Assembly (NCBI RefSeq): GCF_008065115.1
Contig: NZ_CP042913.1
Location: 2,516,338-2,580,337, forward strand
From: Bythopirellula goksoeyrii
GTDB lineage: Bacteria; Planctomycetota; Planctomycetia; Pirellulales; Lacipirellulaceae
DNA length: 64,000 nucleotides
Direction: 5' to 3'
Within the stretch, counting starts at the first letter, position 1. Every line of letters begins with the position of its first letter. A program made the position numbers and the translations under genes. The notes under the pieces are model-generated. The model was not told the DNA's origin. It did no database searches and worked only from the letters and a program-made list of their open reading frames with translations. Below, piece by piece: positions 34,612 through 43,461 of the stretch.

Positions 34612-35852
34612 GTAACACCTGCCAACTTGCCCTGGAAACCGTTCACTTTATGAACTCCTCGCCTGCCACCTCGCCTGATCCATTCAAGGTGCTGCTCTGC
34701 CACAACTTCTACAAGTTGGCCGGTGGAGAGGATCGGGTGTTTGAGGACGAAGCAAAGCTGCTGGAGAACCATGGTCATCAGGTGATTCGCTATACGGTCT
34801 CGAACGACGAGATTGACACGATGAGCTCCTGGTCGGCCGCGGTGCGCACGATATGGAATCGGAAAACATACGCCGAACTCCGAAGTCTGATTCGCGAGGA
34901 ACGCCCCACGGTGGTACACTTTACCAACACGTTTCCACTAATCTCCCCGGCCGCCTACTATGCGGCTCGCAAGGAACGTGTGCCGGTTGTCCAAACGCTG
35001 CAGAACTACCGTCTGGTCTGCCCTGGTGCGCTGTTGATGCGCGACGGCCAGATCTGCGAAGATTGCCTTGCCAAGCGAATCAAATGGCCTGCTGTGCTCC
35101 ATGGCTGCTATCGGGGCAATCGGCTGGCATCGGCCTGCGTCACCACGATGTTGGCCACACACTCGGCGCTGGGTACCTGGCGGAACCTGGTATCGCGCTA
35201 CGTGGTGGCAACCGAATTCGGACGCCAGAAATTCATCGAAGCTGGTTTCCGTGCCGAGCAAATCACTGTGAAACCCAATTTCGTCGCCTCCGTTCCTCCC
35301 TGTGGAAAGGGCGACGGCGGGCATTTTGTGTTTGTCGGTCGGCTATCTCCTGAAAAAGGCATCAACACTCTGCTCGAAGCATGGCCGCGTTTCGGTAGAA
35401 GCCTCAAGATCCTTGGCGATGGCCCGTTGGCAGACAAAGTGGCCCAATTCGCCTCGCAGCACGAGGGCGTGCAGTGGCTAGGCCACCAACCCCCCGAGAC
35501 TGTCCACCAGGTGGTTGCCGATGCGATCTCCCTGATTGTCCCGTCAATCTGGTACGAGGGACTGCCGAAAACAATCATCGAAGCTTTTTCGGTCGGCACT
35601 CCCATTATTGGTTCGGACCTGGGAGCCATGTCCGAAGTAATCACCCCCGGCAAAACAGGGATGCTCTTTCCGGCAGGAGACGCGAACAAACTACTGGAAG
35701 CACTTCATCAGATGAGCGACTCACCTGAGCGGTGTCAATCAATGCGAGACAATGTCCGCCAACAGTTTGAGCAGCTCTACACTGCTGAACGCAACTACGA
35801 TTTGTTGCGCGATATCTATTGTCAGGCAATTGACGAGGGTGACCTTCTGTAG
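34608..35852 (+). CDS. Glycosyltransferase family 4 protein
   Basis: A 414-residue GT-B enzyme. The GTG start overlaps the Wzy-like stop as GTGA. The acceptor-binding half starts KVLLCHNFYKLAGGEDRVFEDEAKLLENHGH, with HFTNTFPLISPAAYYAAR. The donor half has FVFVGRLSPEKGINTLLEAW, ILGDGPL and PSIWYEGLPKTIIEAFSVGTPII, the E-x7-E GT4 motif. A Cys-rich insert (CPGALLMRDGQICEDC, HGCYRGNRLASAC) is typical of a GT4 subgroup in EPS loci. The sugar is not predictable. Confidence 0.92.
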   Translation: MSNTCQLALETVHFMNSSPATSPDPFKVLLCHNFYKLAGGEDRVFEDEAKLLENHGHQVIRYTVSNDEIDTMSSWSAAVRTIWNRKTYAELRSLIREERPTVVHFTNTFPLISPAAYYAARKERVPVVQTLQNYRLVCPGALLMRDGQICEDCLAKRIKWPAVLHGCYRGNRLASACVTTMLATHSALGTWRNLVSRYVVATEFGRQKFIEAGFRAEQITVKPNFVASVPPCGKGDGGHFVFVGRLSPEKGINTLLEAWPRFGRSLKILGDGPLADKVAQFASQHEGVQWLGHQPPETVHQVVADAISLIVPSIWYEGLPKTIIEAFSVGTPIIGSDLGAMSEVITPGKTGMLFPAGDANKLLEALHQMSDSPERCQSMRDNVRQQFEQLYTAERNYDLLRDIYCQAIDEGDLL

Positions 35853-35853
35853 T

Positions 35854-35875
35854 CCGTTCAATTTGATCTGAACGG
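35854..35875. terminator. Bidirectional hairpin between convergent EPS genes
   Basis: Arms CCGTTCA (35854-35860) and TGAACGG (35869-35875) pair perfectly around an 8-base loop. It sits between the stops of the plus-strand GT4 and the minus-strand C-methyltransferase. Confidence 0.6.
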
Positions 35876-35884
35876 GGTTCGATT

Positions 35885-37159
35885 CTAATCGAAAATTTGA
35901 GTCTCAGGGATAGGCACTACGAACTTGCCGCCCCACTGACGTATGTAAGAAAGCTGCTCCATGATCTCTTCTCGCAGGTTCCAGGGGAGAATCAATACAT
36001 AGTCGGGACGCGTCTCAGCGATGCGCTCGGGGGTGTACACCGGAATGCGTGAACCTGGGAGTAGCGTATTCTGCTTGACCGGATTTCGGTCGACGGTATA
36101 GAGAATAGAATCCGAGCGAATCCCGCAGTAGTTTAAGAGGGTATTTCCTTTGCCGGGCGCGCCGTATCCGACCACTGTCTTGCCAGCCCGTTTGGCCTGC
36201 ATCAAGAATTCCAGCAGTTTCCACTTGGTCTCGACTACCCGCTGTGCGAAGGCCGAGTAGGTGGCCAACGTGTTGTAGCCTTTTTCGATCTCCTGGTCGA
36301 TCAACGTTTGCACTGATTTCAAAACCGGTTTGCCGGAATCTTCGCTGTGGCGGGCGTAGATTCTTAGCGACCCACCGTGGGTCATAAGTTGATTAACATC
36401 GAAAATCGTCAATCCATGGTGCAGAAAAATCTTCTGGATGGCCAGCAATGAAAAGTAGCAATAATGCTCTTGGTAAATCGTGTCGAATTGATTTCCTTCG
36501 ATCAGACACATCAGGTGCGGAAATTCAAAGGTAATCACACCATCATTCTTGAGCAGGATCTTGAGTCCCGTCACAAAGTCATTCAGATCTGGGACATGGG
36601 CCAGCACATTATTTCCCAGCAGCAAGTCGGGGCGAATGTTTTGCTCGACCAACTTTTGGGCAGTTGCGGCACCAAAGAATTCGTTGATCGAATGGACACC
36701 CTTCGCCCGAGCTGCCTCGGCTACAGTTACGGCTGGTTCCACGCCCAGAGCAGGAATGCCTTTCTGAACGAAATACTGCAGTAAGTAGCCATCGTTGCTG
36801 GCCACCTCGACGACCTGGCTTTGGGGGCCGAGTTGCAATCGGTCGGTCATCAGCTCCACGTACTCTCGGCAATGCTTCAGCCACGAGTCGGAATACGAAG
36901 AAAAATAGGCATAGTCGCTCTGGAAGATGTCCTCGCCCATCACATGGGCATGCACCTGCACCAGCCAGCAGGCTTCGCAGACTCGCACTTGCAGTGGGTA
37001 GAACACTTCGGGTTGTCCGGCCTGTTCGAGCGTAACTATGTTTTGACACAAGGGAGAAAGTCCCAAGTCAACGACCGTATGTTCCAGATTCTTTTCGCAG
37101 AAACGGCAACATTCGGAGAGACTGCTGTCAGTCAGAGGCGAGTCGGGCGAAGAGCTCAT
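35885..37159 (-). CDS. Sugar C-methyltransferase (NDP-hexose C-methyltransferase type)
   Basis: A 424-residue three-part protein: an N-terminal zinc-type domain (CRFCEKNLEHTVVDLGLSPLCQ and VRVCEACWLVQ), a SAM-binding middle domain (VVEVASNDGYLLQYF, HVPDLNDFVTGLK) and a C-terminal domain with VGYGAPGKGNTLLNYCG and YVLILPWN. This is the layout of enzymes that add a methyl branch to nucleotide-linked 4-keto sugars. Its ATG overlaps the stop of the preceding gene by 4 bases. With the neighbouring cytidylyltransferase and SDR it points to a branched sugar in the polymer. Confidence 0.92.
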   Translation of the reverse strand: MSSSPDSPLTDSSLSECCRFCEKNLEHTVVDLGLSPLCQNIVTLEQAGQPEVFYPLQVRVCEACWLVQVHAHVMGEDIFQSDYAYFSSYSDSWLKHCREYVELMTDRLQLGPQSQVVEVASNDGYLLQYFVQKGIPALGVEPAVTVAEAARAKGVHSINEFFGAATAQKLVEQNIRPDLLLGNNVLAHVPDLNDFVTGLKILLKNDGVITFEFPHLMCLIEGNQFDTIYQEHYCYFSLLAIQKIFLHHGLTIFDVNQLMTHGGSLRIYARHSEDSGKPVLKSVQTLIDQEIEKGYNTLATYSAFAQRVVETKWKLLEFLMQAKRAGKTVVGYGAPGKGNTLLNYCGIRSDSILYTVDRNPVKQNTLLPGSRIPVYTPERIAETRPDYVLILPWNLREEIMEQLSYIRQWGGKFVVPIPETQIFD

Positions 37160-38025
37160 TGGGCGGCAACTACTTCCTCGGGAATGGGCGTAAGGTCGCC
37201 AGCTTGCATGTACTCGCCTAGCGTCGTTCCCACGGCTTGGTTGTCCACGTTTGGTGCTGCGTTGCCAGAAATCACATCCTCTATATTGACGGTACGAAAA
37301 TCGACGCTGAAACGTGTATGGCCAGAAGTATTGGGACTAGTCGAGTGGAGGTGAGAGGCCGAGAACAATATTAATCCGCCCTCCTCACACTGGATGACGA
37401 TATCGGAACCGTGATCGATGTCCTGAGTAATCTCAGGAAGATTGCGGGTGTCTTTCTTTACGTGTTGAACTGCTGCTGAGCGGGCATTGGCCAACCAATC
37501 GTTGTGATTGTAGCGGCCGGAGATGTTCTCCACACCACGACTGAAGTACCCTGGATGCAGCACCATCGTATTGTTCGGTTGAACGCCTTTCATCGGAAAC
37601 CACCAGTTTAATTGCGATTGGTGCCCCGCGAACCAGGTGTCGCGGTGCGGCGGCACGGCCAAGGCGATGCCAGTGCGCAGGTAATCACCGTGGGTCATGG
37701 TACGCATGCGGGGCACATCGAAATACGTCTCTTGAGGATCAGCACCAAAGTCCTCCAACATGGCACGTAGGAAATCTTTGACCTGTGGATGGTGCATGAA
37801 CTGCGGTTTCAATTTGCCTAGTATTTCTGCAAATTGCTCGGGCGGCAAGTGATGTTGAGCTTCGCACGGATCATGCGGTGCAAATGCCTCATCGGCCATC
37901 TGGCGGGCAAAAGCTATGAGATTGCAGATCGAAGGACGAGGCGAAAATACATAAATATCACCCTTCATAATATTGGCACGACGCTGCGGATCGGGGTGTT
38001 GCGAATCAAAATAGAGTGTCGTCAT
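37156..38025 (-). CDS. Putative 2-oxoglutarate/Fe(II) oxygenase-like protein
   Basis: A 289-residue protein that fits a double-stranded beta-helix oxygenase. A His-x-Asp pair lies in PPHRDTWFAGHQSQLNWW (H127, D129), the distal His in SASHLHSTSPN (H225 or H227) and an Arg about 11-13 residues later (TRFSVDFRTV), as expected for 2-oxoglutarate binding. No family name can be given with certainty. It is tightly placed between the DegT aminotransferase and the C-methyltransferase, so a sugar or lipid intermediate is a likely substrate. Confidence 0.65.
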   Translation of the reverse strand: MTTLYFDSQHPDPQRRANIMKGDIYVFSPRPSICNLIAFARQMADEAFAPHDPCEAQHHLPPEQFAEILGKLKPQFMHHPQVKDFLRAMLEDFGADPQETYFDVPRMRTMTHGDYLRTGIALAVPPHRDTWFAGHQSQLNWWFPMKGVQPNNTMVLHPGYFSRGVENISGRYNHNDWLANARSAAVQHVKKDTRNLPEITQDIDHGSDIVIQCEEGGLILFSASHLHSTSPNTSGHTRFSVDFRTVNIEDVISGNAAPNVDNQAVGTTLGEYMQAGDLTPIPEEVVAAQ

Positions 38026-38052
38026 AGGTCAACCTCAAGGCCTGATATTCAT

Positions 38053-39243
38053 TCAAATGGTCGGTGAAGGAGAAGCAGCAAAGTCTAGGTTCAACTGGCG
38101 GAAAACATCAGAGACCCGAACCACATCCTCGTGAGTCATCTTCAAGTTGCTTGGTAAATTAAAACCATAAAGGCTCTCGTCGTAAGACACTCGATTCGAT
38201 TCTTGAGCCTCGCGCCCACTGGGCGTGTCACAATAAGGAGGCAGGGAACTGAGTGGATAGTAGAGCGGGCGAATATCGATATTACAGTCCTCCAGCTTCC
38301 GCATCACATCCAACTTATCAAATTGCTGATCCGGTTCGATCGAGACGGCAGGTAACCAATACGAACTGTTCAGGCCCTTACGCTCAGTGTGTATTCGAAA
38401 ACACTCAAGCTCTCCCATTTGTTCGCAATACCACTGGTGTAACTGGCGTTTGCGGGCCACCAGCTCTTCTGCTCGCTCGATCTGAGCCAAGGCCAACGCC
38501 GCCTGCATGCTGCTCATTTTGAATTTGTTGCCGAGTTCGAAATGATAGTAGTAACGGTCAAAATCTTCGTAAAACCGGGTTCCATCCAAGCGGCGGCCAT
38601 GGTCTCGCAGAGTCAAGGCTCGCTCGAAGAGGTCTTGGCGGTCGGTGACAAATAGGCCTCCTTCACCAGACGTGACAGTTTTCGAGCCATGCAGACTGAA
38701 GATGCCGATGTCGCCAAAGGTACCCGCCATGCGACCTTGCCAACTCGAACCAAAGGCTTGGGCGGCGTCTTCGATGACTGCAATGCCACGTCGATCTGCG
38801 ATCTCACGAATCCGTTGGTAGTCCGGCATATCGCCGTATAGATCGACAACGACCACGGCTCGGGTGCGGGAGGTGATTTTGGATTCCAACGAATCGGCTG
38901 AAAGGCACCAATGGTTGGGATCGACGTCGGCAAACACAGGCGAAGCTCCGACATAACTCACGGGAGCCGCGCTACCAATCCAGGTCAGCTCAGGCACAAT
39001 GACTTCGTCTCCCGGTCCAATGCCCAGCACCATCATCGCCAGATGAATGGCCGATGTTCCGGTAGGTGTCGGTACCACGTACCTCGCACCCAGATACTCA
39101 GCAGTTGCCGACTCCAGTCGCTGATGATACTTCCCCGCATCAGAATACCAGCAATTGGTCACGGCATCAGTGACGTAAGAGATTTCTCGCTCCGTAATGG
39201 AAGGCCCTGCACAGTGAATGCGTGGTCGGTTGGTGTCTGCCAT
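38053..39243 (-). CDS. DegT/DnrJ/EryC1/StrS-family PLP enzyme
   Basis: A 396-residue fold-type I PLP enzyme from ATG 39243. The PLP lysine is in FSLHGSKTVTSGEGG (Lys188), the ring-stacking/Asp region is VIEDAAQAFGS, and PTPTGTSAIHLAM is the phosphate-binding turn. Enzymes of this family aminate keto-sugars bound to nucleotides; those with His in place of Lys are dehydratases, and here Lys is kept, so an aminotransferase is expected. It supplies an amino sugar for the EPS repeat unit. Confidence 0.93.
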   Translation of the reverse strand: MADTNRPRIHCAGPSITEREISYVTDAVTNCWYSDAGKYHQRLESATAEYLGARYVVPTPTGTSAIHLAMMVLGIGPGDEVIVPELTWIGSAAPVSYVGASPVFADVDPNHWCLSADSLESKITSRTRAVVVVDLYGDMPDYQRIREIADRRGIAVIEDAAQAFGSSWQGRMAGTFGDIGIFSLHGSKTVTSGEGGLFVTDRQDLFERALTLRDHGRRLDGTRFYEDFDRYYYHFELGNKFKMSSMQAALALAQIERAEELVARKRQLHQWYCEQMGELECFRIHTERKGLNSSYWLPAVSIEPDQQFDKLDVMRKLEDCNIDIRPLYYPLSSLPPYCDTPSGREAQESNRVSYDESLYGFNLPSNLKMTHEDVVRVSDVFRQLNLDFAASPSPTI

Positions 39244-39292
39244 CAATTAATTTCCAGCGAGAGATGCCTCAGAATATTATCCGAAAGAGTGC

Positions 39293-40081
39293 TTAGCGAA
39301 TTCGTTTGAGCCAGCCCCCCGGCGCGTAGGTCACCGGATCGGTCAATGGAGACTCGTTAAACTCGAATTCGGGGGTTTCGAGGATGAAGTTGGGGTTCTC
39401 TTTGGCGAACGCTTGAGCGGCCACTTGCGGATTATTGGTGCGCCAATCATCGTTCGGGCGATCGTCATCAAATCGCTTCAAACCGGCCAGTTCCTGCATC
39501 AATCCATCCGCTGCCACGATGTACGAGCCAACCGTCACCAGCGGAGAATAATTCTTCAGTTCCTGTGCAACGTGATCTCGGGTATGGTTGCCGTCAAGCA
39601 TGACAAATACGGTTTCATTGGGGCGAATCATTGACTTCACTTGTTCCACAGTTTCAAGGGCATTCGAGTCTCCTTCGAGCAACTCGATGCAGTCGAACAT
39701 CTCGTGACTTTCAAGAGCGGCGCGATTTTGTGGCCGAATCTCGATATCGACTCCGATTACTCGTCCCTTGCCAAACATCTTGCACAGACTGGCATAGAAA
39801 ATGAGTGATCCGCCATGGGCGATGCCCGTCTCGACGATCACATCGGGCCGGAGGCGATATAGCACTTCCTGAGTGCGTACCATATCCTCAGGCAACTGAA
39901 TTACTGGGCGGCCCATCCAAGTAAACGTGTAGACCTGCTTATTCTGCCAGCCGCATTTGAGCCAAGCGTCTGATAGTGCCCGAAAAGTCTCTGGTGAGTC
40001 GATCGGACACTGGATAACACCCTTTGAAGAGCCAATACGTGCCTGTCCCGACTCCCAGTCAATCTCCAGTTTGTCCACCAT
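39293..40081 (-). CDS. CmcI-type methyltransferase (cephalosporin hydroxylase family)
   Basis: A 262-residue SAM-dependent enzyme. Motif I is VIVETGIAHGGSLIFYASL, then VIGVDIEIRPQNR, and the metal-binding region MLDGNHTRDHVAQELKNYSPLVTVGSY with YIVAADG. The family includes CmcI and rhamnosyl O-methyltransferases; despite the name the members are methyltransferases. In an EPS locus it most likely O-methylates a sugar. It is 49 bases from the DegT gene. Confidence 0.9.
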   Translation of the reverse strand: MVDKLEIDWESGQARIGSSKGVIQCPIDSPETFRALSDAWLKCGWQNKQVYTFTWMGRPVIQLPEDMVRTQEVLYRLRPDVIVETGIAHGGSLIFYASLCKMFGKGRVIGVDIEIRPQNRAALESHEMFDCIELLEGDSNALETVEQVKSMIRPNETVFVMLDGNHTRDHVAQELKNYSPLVTVGSYIVAADGLMQELAGLKRFDDDRPNDDWRTNNPQVAAQAFAKENPNFILETPEFEFNESPLTDPVTYAPGGWLKRIR

Positions 40082-40127
40082 AGCAGCCTTTTACTCTGTT
40101 GCGAACGGACACCACTACACGCTGTCG

Positions 40128-40985
40128 CTATCGAGGGTGTGAATTCGAAAGCGAATCATGCTTCCCATAGGGGTTCTTCCAGTGCAAGAACTTCTGGGGA
40201 TCGTCCTGTCCTCGGTCCCATACCTCCCAAGGTGTCTCCCCGCGAGAGTACATTTCGTCGAATCGTTGCTTGTCTTTGTGAGTATCCATGCAGCCCCAGA
40301 AACCGTCATACTTATAGGCATGTAGGCGCTCGGCAGCAATCAATTTTGAGAAGCACTCATGCACCAAATCGTCGCCATCTTCCAAATAGTCGAAAATCTT
40401 GTTACGGAAGAGGAAGTAGCCGCCGTCGATCCACGTATCGGAGGTGCTAATGGGTTCGATAGCGCGAACTTCTCCCTGATCGCCAATCAACACTGTGTGG
40501 AAGGTCTGATTAGGTTGAACTGCCAGGAACGAACCAACGGCATCGCGCTCAGTAGCAAAGTCGACTAGCTCAGGCAGGTGAAAATCTGTGAGCCCGTCAG
40601 AGTAGTTGGCGAAGAACATCTCTTCGCCTTCGAGATGCTTCTTGACCCGCAACAGCCGTTGCCCGACATTCGCCTTCGTTCCAGTGTCGACGAAGGTGAT
40701 GTTCCAGTCTTGGATGTCATTGTCGAGCAATTTGATGTCGCGACCGCCGTCCGACAGTACAAAGTCATTTGACAGGCACTCATCGTAATTCAGGAAATAC
40801 TCTTTGATCGCATCCGCTTTCCACCCCAAACATAAGATAAAATCCTTGTGCCCAAAATGGGCGTAGTAACGCATCACATGCCATAAGATCGGCCGATATC
40901 CCAGCCTGACCATAGGTTTGGGGATCGACTCAGAGTAATCACGCAGTCGTGTGCCGAAGCCTCCACAAAAGAGTACGACTTTCAT
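40128..40985 (-). CDS. Glucose-1-phosphate cytidylyltransferase-like nucleotidyltransferase
   Basis: A 285-residue sugar nucleotidyltransferase. The signature VVLFCGGFGTRLRDYSESIPKPMVRLGYRPILWH is the RfbF/glucose-1-phosphate cytidylyltransferase form. FFANYSDGLTDFHL holds the metal Asp, and WIDGGYFLF and YDGFWGCMDTHKDKQ close the domain. A 25-residue Trp-rich tail follows. It should make a CDP- (or related) hexose for the deoxy- or branched sugar. It overlaps the SDR gene by 4 bases. Confidence 0.88.
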   Translation of the reverse strand: MKVVLFCGGFGTRLRDYSESIPKPMVRLGYRPILWHVMRYYAHFGHKDFILCLGWKADAIKEYFLNYDECLSNDFVLSDGGRDIKLLDNDIQDWNITFVDTGTKANVGQRLLRVKKHLEGEEMFFANYSDGLTDFHLPELVDFATERDAVGSFLAVQPNQTFHTVLIGDQGEVRAIEPISTSDTWIDGGYFLFRNKIFDYLEDGDDLVHECFSKLIAAERLHAYKYDGFWGCMDTHKDKQRFDEMYSRGETPWEVWDRGQDDPQKFLHWKNPYGKHDSLSNSHPR

Positions 40986-42058
40986 ATCATTAGCTCGCCA
41001 GAAGGTGAATCTTGATGGGCCTCCGCGGTAACAGGTTCCGTCCAGCGCAGATCTTCGTCGATTAATCCTTGAACTCTAAGTTGTTGCAGACGTGCCAGTC
41101 GGCGATAACTATGCCCGTTCATGTCGTCGGCAGTCAAAGGTCGGGCTTGGTACGCTGCGAGTAATTGTTCTACGCCCCGAGTAACGGTCCATTGCGGCTC
41201 GAATCCGGGCAATTTAAGTTCTGCTTTGCTGAAATCTACTCGATAGCAACGCAGATCGGGACCTGCGCCGGGAGCATACTCAATTGTAGCATTGGGAATC
41301 GTTTGGCGGATGATATCTGCCAATTCTGAGATTCGGTAGTTTTCACTTGTCGAACCAATGTTGAATGCTTCGTTGTGGACAGCTTCTAGGGGAGCCTTCA
41401 AGGCGGCAATAAACGCTTGAGAAATATCTTCGATATGTACTAGCGGACGCCAGGGGGTGCCGTCGCTGAGCATCAGGATTTTGCCCGTCAAGAATGCAGA
41501 GGCCACCAGATCGTTGAGCACCAGATCCAAGCGCAGCCGCGGCGACGCACCATAGGCGGTCGCGTGGCGCAGGAAAACCGGCGTAAATGAATCGTCTGCC
41601 AACTGGCTCACATCGCGATCGATCAGAGCCTTGCTCATTCCATAGGGTGTCACTGGATTGAGCTGCGCGGTCTCATCAATCAGAGCGTCTCCTGCCTTGC
41701 CATAGATACTACAAGACGAAGACACGATAAACCGGCGCACCCCGGCCTGTTTGGCGAATTTAGCGAGTCGCAGTGTTCCCTCGTGATTGAGTCGCAAGGT
41801 GAGCTCTGGGTCGAGGTTGCCCAAGGGATCATTCGACAATGCAGCCAGATGCAGGATCGCGTCAAAACCGGCCAGATCCTCCAACGTCACATCGCGCATG
41901 TCCTGTTTCCGCAGAACGAACCCGTCCTGAGACGGTTGAAACAGGCAATCGTTAAACCACCCTGTATCGAGTCCGACCACGTCGCACTCGGCTTCTCTGA
42001 GCCGCGTGGTGAGGATACTTCCGATATAACCTTGGGAACCCGTTACTAGGACTCGCAT
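40982..42058 (-). CDS. NAD-dependent epimerase/dehydratase (extended SDR)
   Basis: A 358-residue extended short-chain dehydrogenase. The dinucleotide motif is TGSQGYIGS (residues 6-14), the catalytic pair is Y139-x3-K143 in PYGMSKA, and SSSCSIYG carries the catalytic Ser/Thr region. Substrate-loop motifs RHATAYGASPRLR and WRPLVHIEDISQAF follow. It could be a 4,6-dehydratase, epimerase or 4-reductase acting on the nucleotide sugar made next door; the sequence does not decide. It overlaps both neighbours. Confidence 0.9.
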   Translation of the reverse strand: MRVLVTGSQGYIGSILTTRLREAECDVVGLDTGWFNDCLFQPSQDGFVLRKQDMRDVTLEDLAGFDAILHLAALSNDPLGNLDPELTLRLNHEGTLRLAKFAKQAGVRRFIVSSSCSIYGKAGDALIDETAQLNPVTPYGMSKALIDRDVSQLADDSFTPVFLRHATAYGASPRLRLDLVLNDLVASAFLTGKILMLSDGTPWRPLVHIEDISQAFIAALKAPLEAVHNEAFNIGSTSENYRISELADIIRQTIPNATIEYAPGAGPDLRCYRVDFSKAELKLPGFEPQWTVTRGVEQLLAAYQARPLTADDMNGHSYRRLARLQQLRVQGLIDEDLRWTEPVTAEAHQDSPSGELMI

Positions 42059-43098
42059 TTTACTTTTTCCGCTTTTTCGTCAGCCATTGTCAAAGTTTTA
42101 GAACAAGAGTTGCTAGCCGACATTTCGCAGTCGGCGTTTTTTTTCTGTAGAGATTCTTTTTCGATTTCAGATAAATAAGAATGATAGCCACCACCAGTAC
42201 CTTGTTTCCGAAATGTTGCATTCAGCACTTTTTTCCATTTCGAAACTTGCAGTAAATATCGCGACAAGACCATATAGCAACGCAGCCGCTCGGCCATACC
42301 AAGATCGAAGCGATGCACTGCATGCCAATGAGCCCGCAACAATCGCCAACGCATGAACGTGAAGCGAGACTTCACCCGGGGATCAATGTAGTGCTGCAGT
42401 TCCTGTTCGGTCGTCAGTGACCCGGAAGCCTTGGGATGAACACGCAAGTAGAATAAAGTTTCGGGGATTTCGTAGTATTTCCCCAATAGAGCCAGTTCGC
42501 CGAGAAACACTTTTTCGGATCCATAGTGCGGCTGATAAACGCCTGTCTTGGCAACGACTTCACGGCGGTGCAATGCGTAAATGTCTAATCCCGTGTGCGC
42601 CAACAATACCGATTGAAATCTCTGGTGAGGCTTCGAAGAGGATCGGTCCCAGCCATTTTCGCTGAGCAAACTTGCGTCACGACCCTCAGCAACGTTCAGC
42701 AACTGACCATTCGGACCGATGTGGCTGTGTAGGCAGAAACACCATAAGACTTCGGGATGATGGTCGAGAATATCGACTGCCTTTTCCAGAAAGGTTGGCA
42801 GGTGAATATCGTCATCCGCCGCCCATTTGAAATACTCAGCCCGCGATAGTTCGAAGACTCGATTGTAGTTCCAGGCACAACCAAGATTCTCATTTACGCG
42901 GTGGTAGACGATTCGATTGTCCAGTTTGGCGTAATGAGTACAGATTTCCTGAGTTCTGTCAGAAGAACCGTTGTCGGAGATGATCAGTTCAAAATCACCG
43001 TATGTCTGCCCTAGGAGCGACTCGATCGACTCGCCTAAGAAAGTCTCGCCGTTGTAAACTGGTAGACCGATACTGACACGAGGTTCTGTACTTACCAT
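42046..43098 (-). CDS. Glycosyltransferase family 2 protein
   Basis: A 350-residue GT-A enzyme. It has the usual start RVSIGLPVYNGETFLGESIESLLGQTYGDFELIISDNGSSDRT, the metal-binding WAADDDIHLPTFL, and a C-terminal acceptor part. The last 50 residues are charged and low in complexity, and they overlap the SDR start by 13 bases. The sugar is not predictable. It is the first gene of the sugar-modification run, 363 bases after the flippase. Confidence 0.92.
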   Translation of the reverse strand: MVSTEPRVSIGLPVYNGETFLGESIESLLGQTYGDFELIISDNGSSDRTQEICTHYAKLDNRIVYHRVNENLGCAWNYNRVFELSRAEYFKWAADDDIHLPTFLEKAVDILDHHPEVLWCFCLHSHIGPNGQLLNVAEGRDASLLSENGWDRSSSKPHQRFQSVLLAHTGLDIYALHRREVVAKTGVYQPHYGSEKVFLGELALLGKYYEIPETLFYLRVHPKASGSLTTEQELQHYIDPRVKSRFTFMRWRLLRAHWHAVHRFDLGMAERLRCYMVLSRYLLQVSKWKKVLNATFRKQGTGGGYHSYLSEIEKESLQKKNADCEMSASNSCSKTLTMADEKAEKVKCES

Positions 43099-43461
43099 GA
43101 CTGAAGTTTAGTTCTTCACAAAGTATATGAACGGGCTACGTTTGGTTGAACGACGGTAAGCGTTCTTTGCGTTTATCGAATAAGTAGAGTTTAAGCCGTC
43201 AATACTTGTCTTCTCTCAACAGAGAGTCTATTGCGCGTTGAAACTGCTTCGCGTGGGAAGGCGAAAAACACTGTGCGGGCTATAGACGCCGTGTGTGGCG
43301 TCTGATTGCCGGCGACTACCGACAAGAGAACCAGCAACCTCAAAGCAAGCAAGTCTAAAAATCAGCTACACTAACTCCAATGAGGCTATTATCTTACGAT
43401 AAATACAAGCTCCGCGGATGTCAACTTTTCTCAGGGGCAAAATCGTTAGGCCGTCGGATGT
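43099..43461. other. Spacer between flippase and GT2 genes, with a perfect hairpin
   Basis: No gene is supported. A perfect 7-bp hairpin (AGACGCC, 43284-43290, facing GGCGTCT, 43297-43303) could end flippase transcripts; no U-run follows. A promoter for the downstream minus-strand genes may lie in the rest. Confidence 0.5.
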
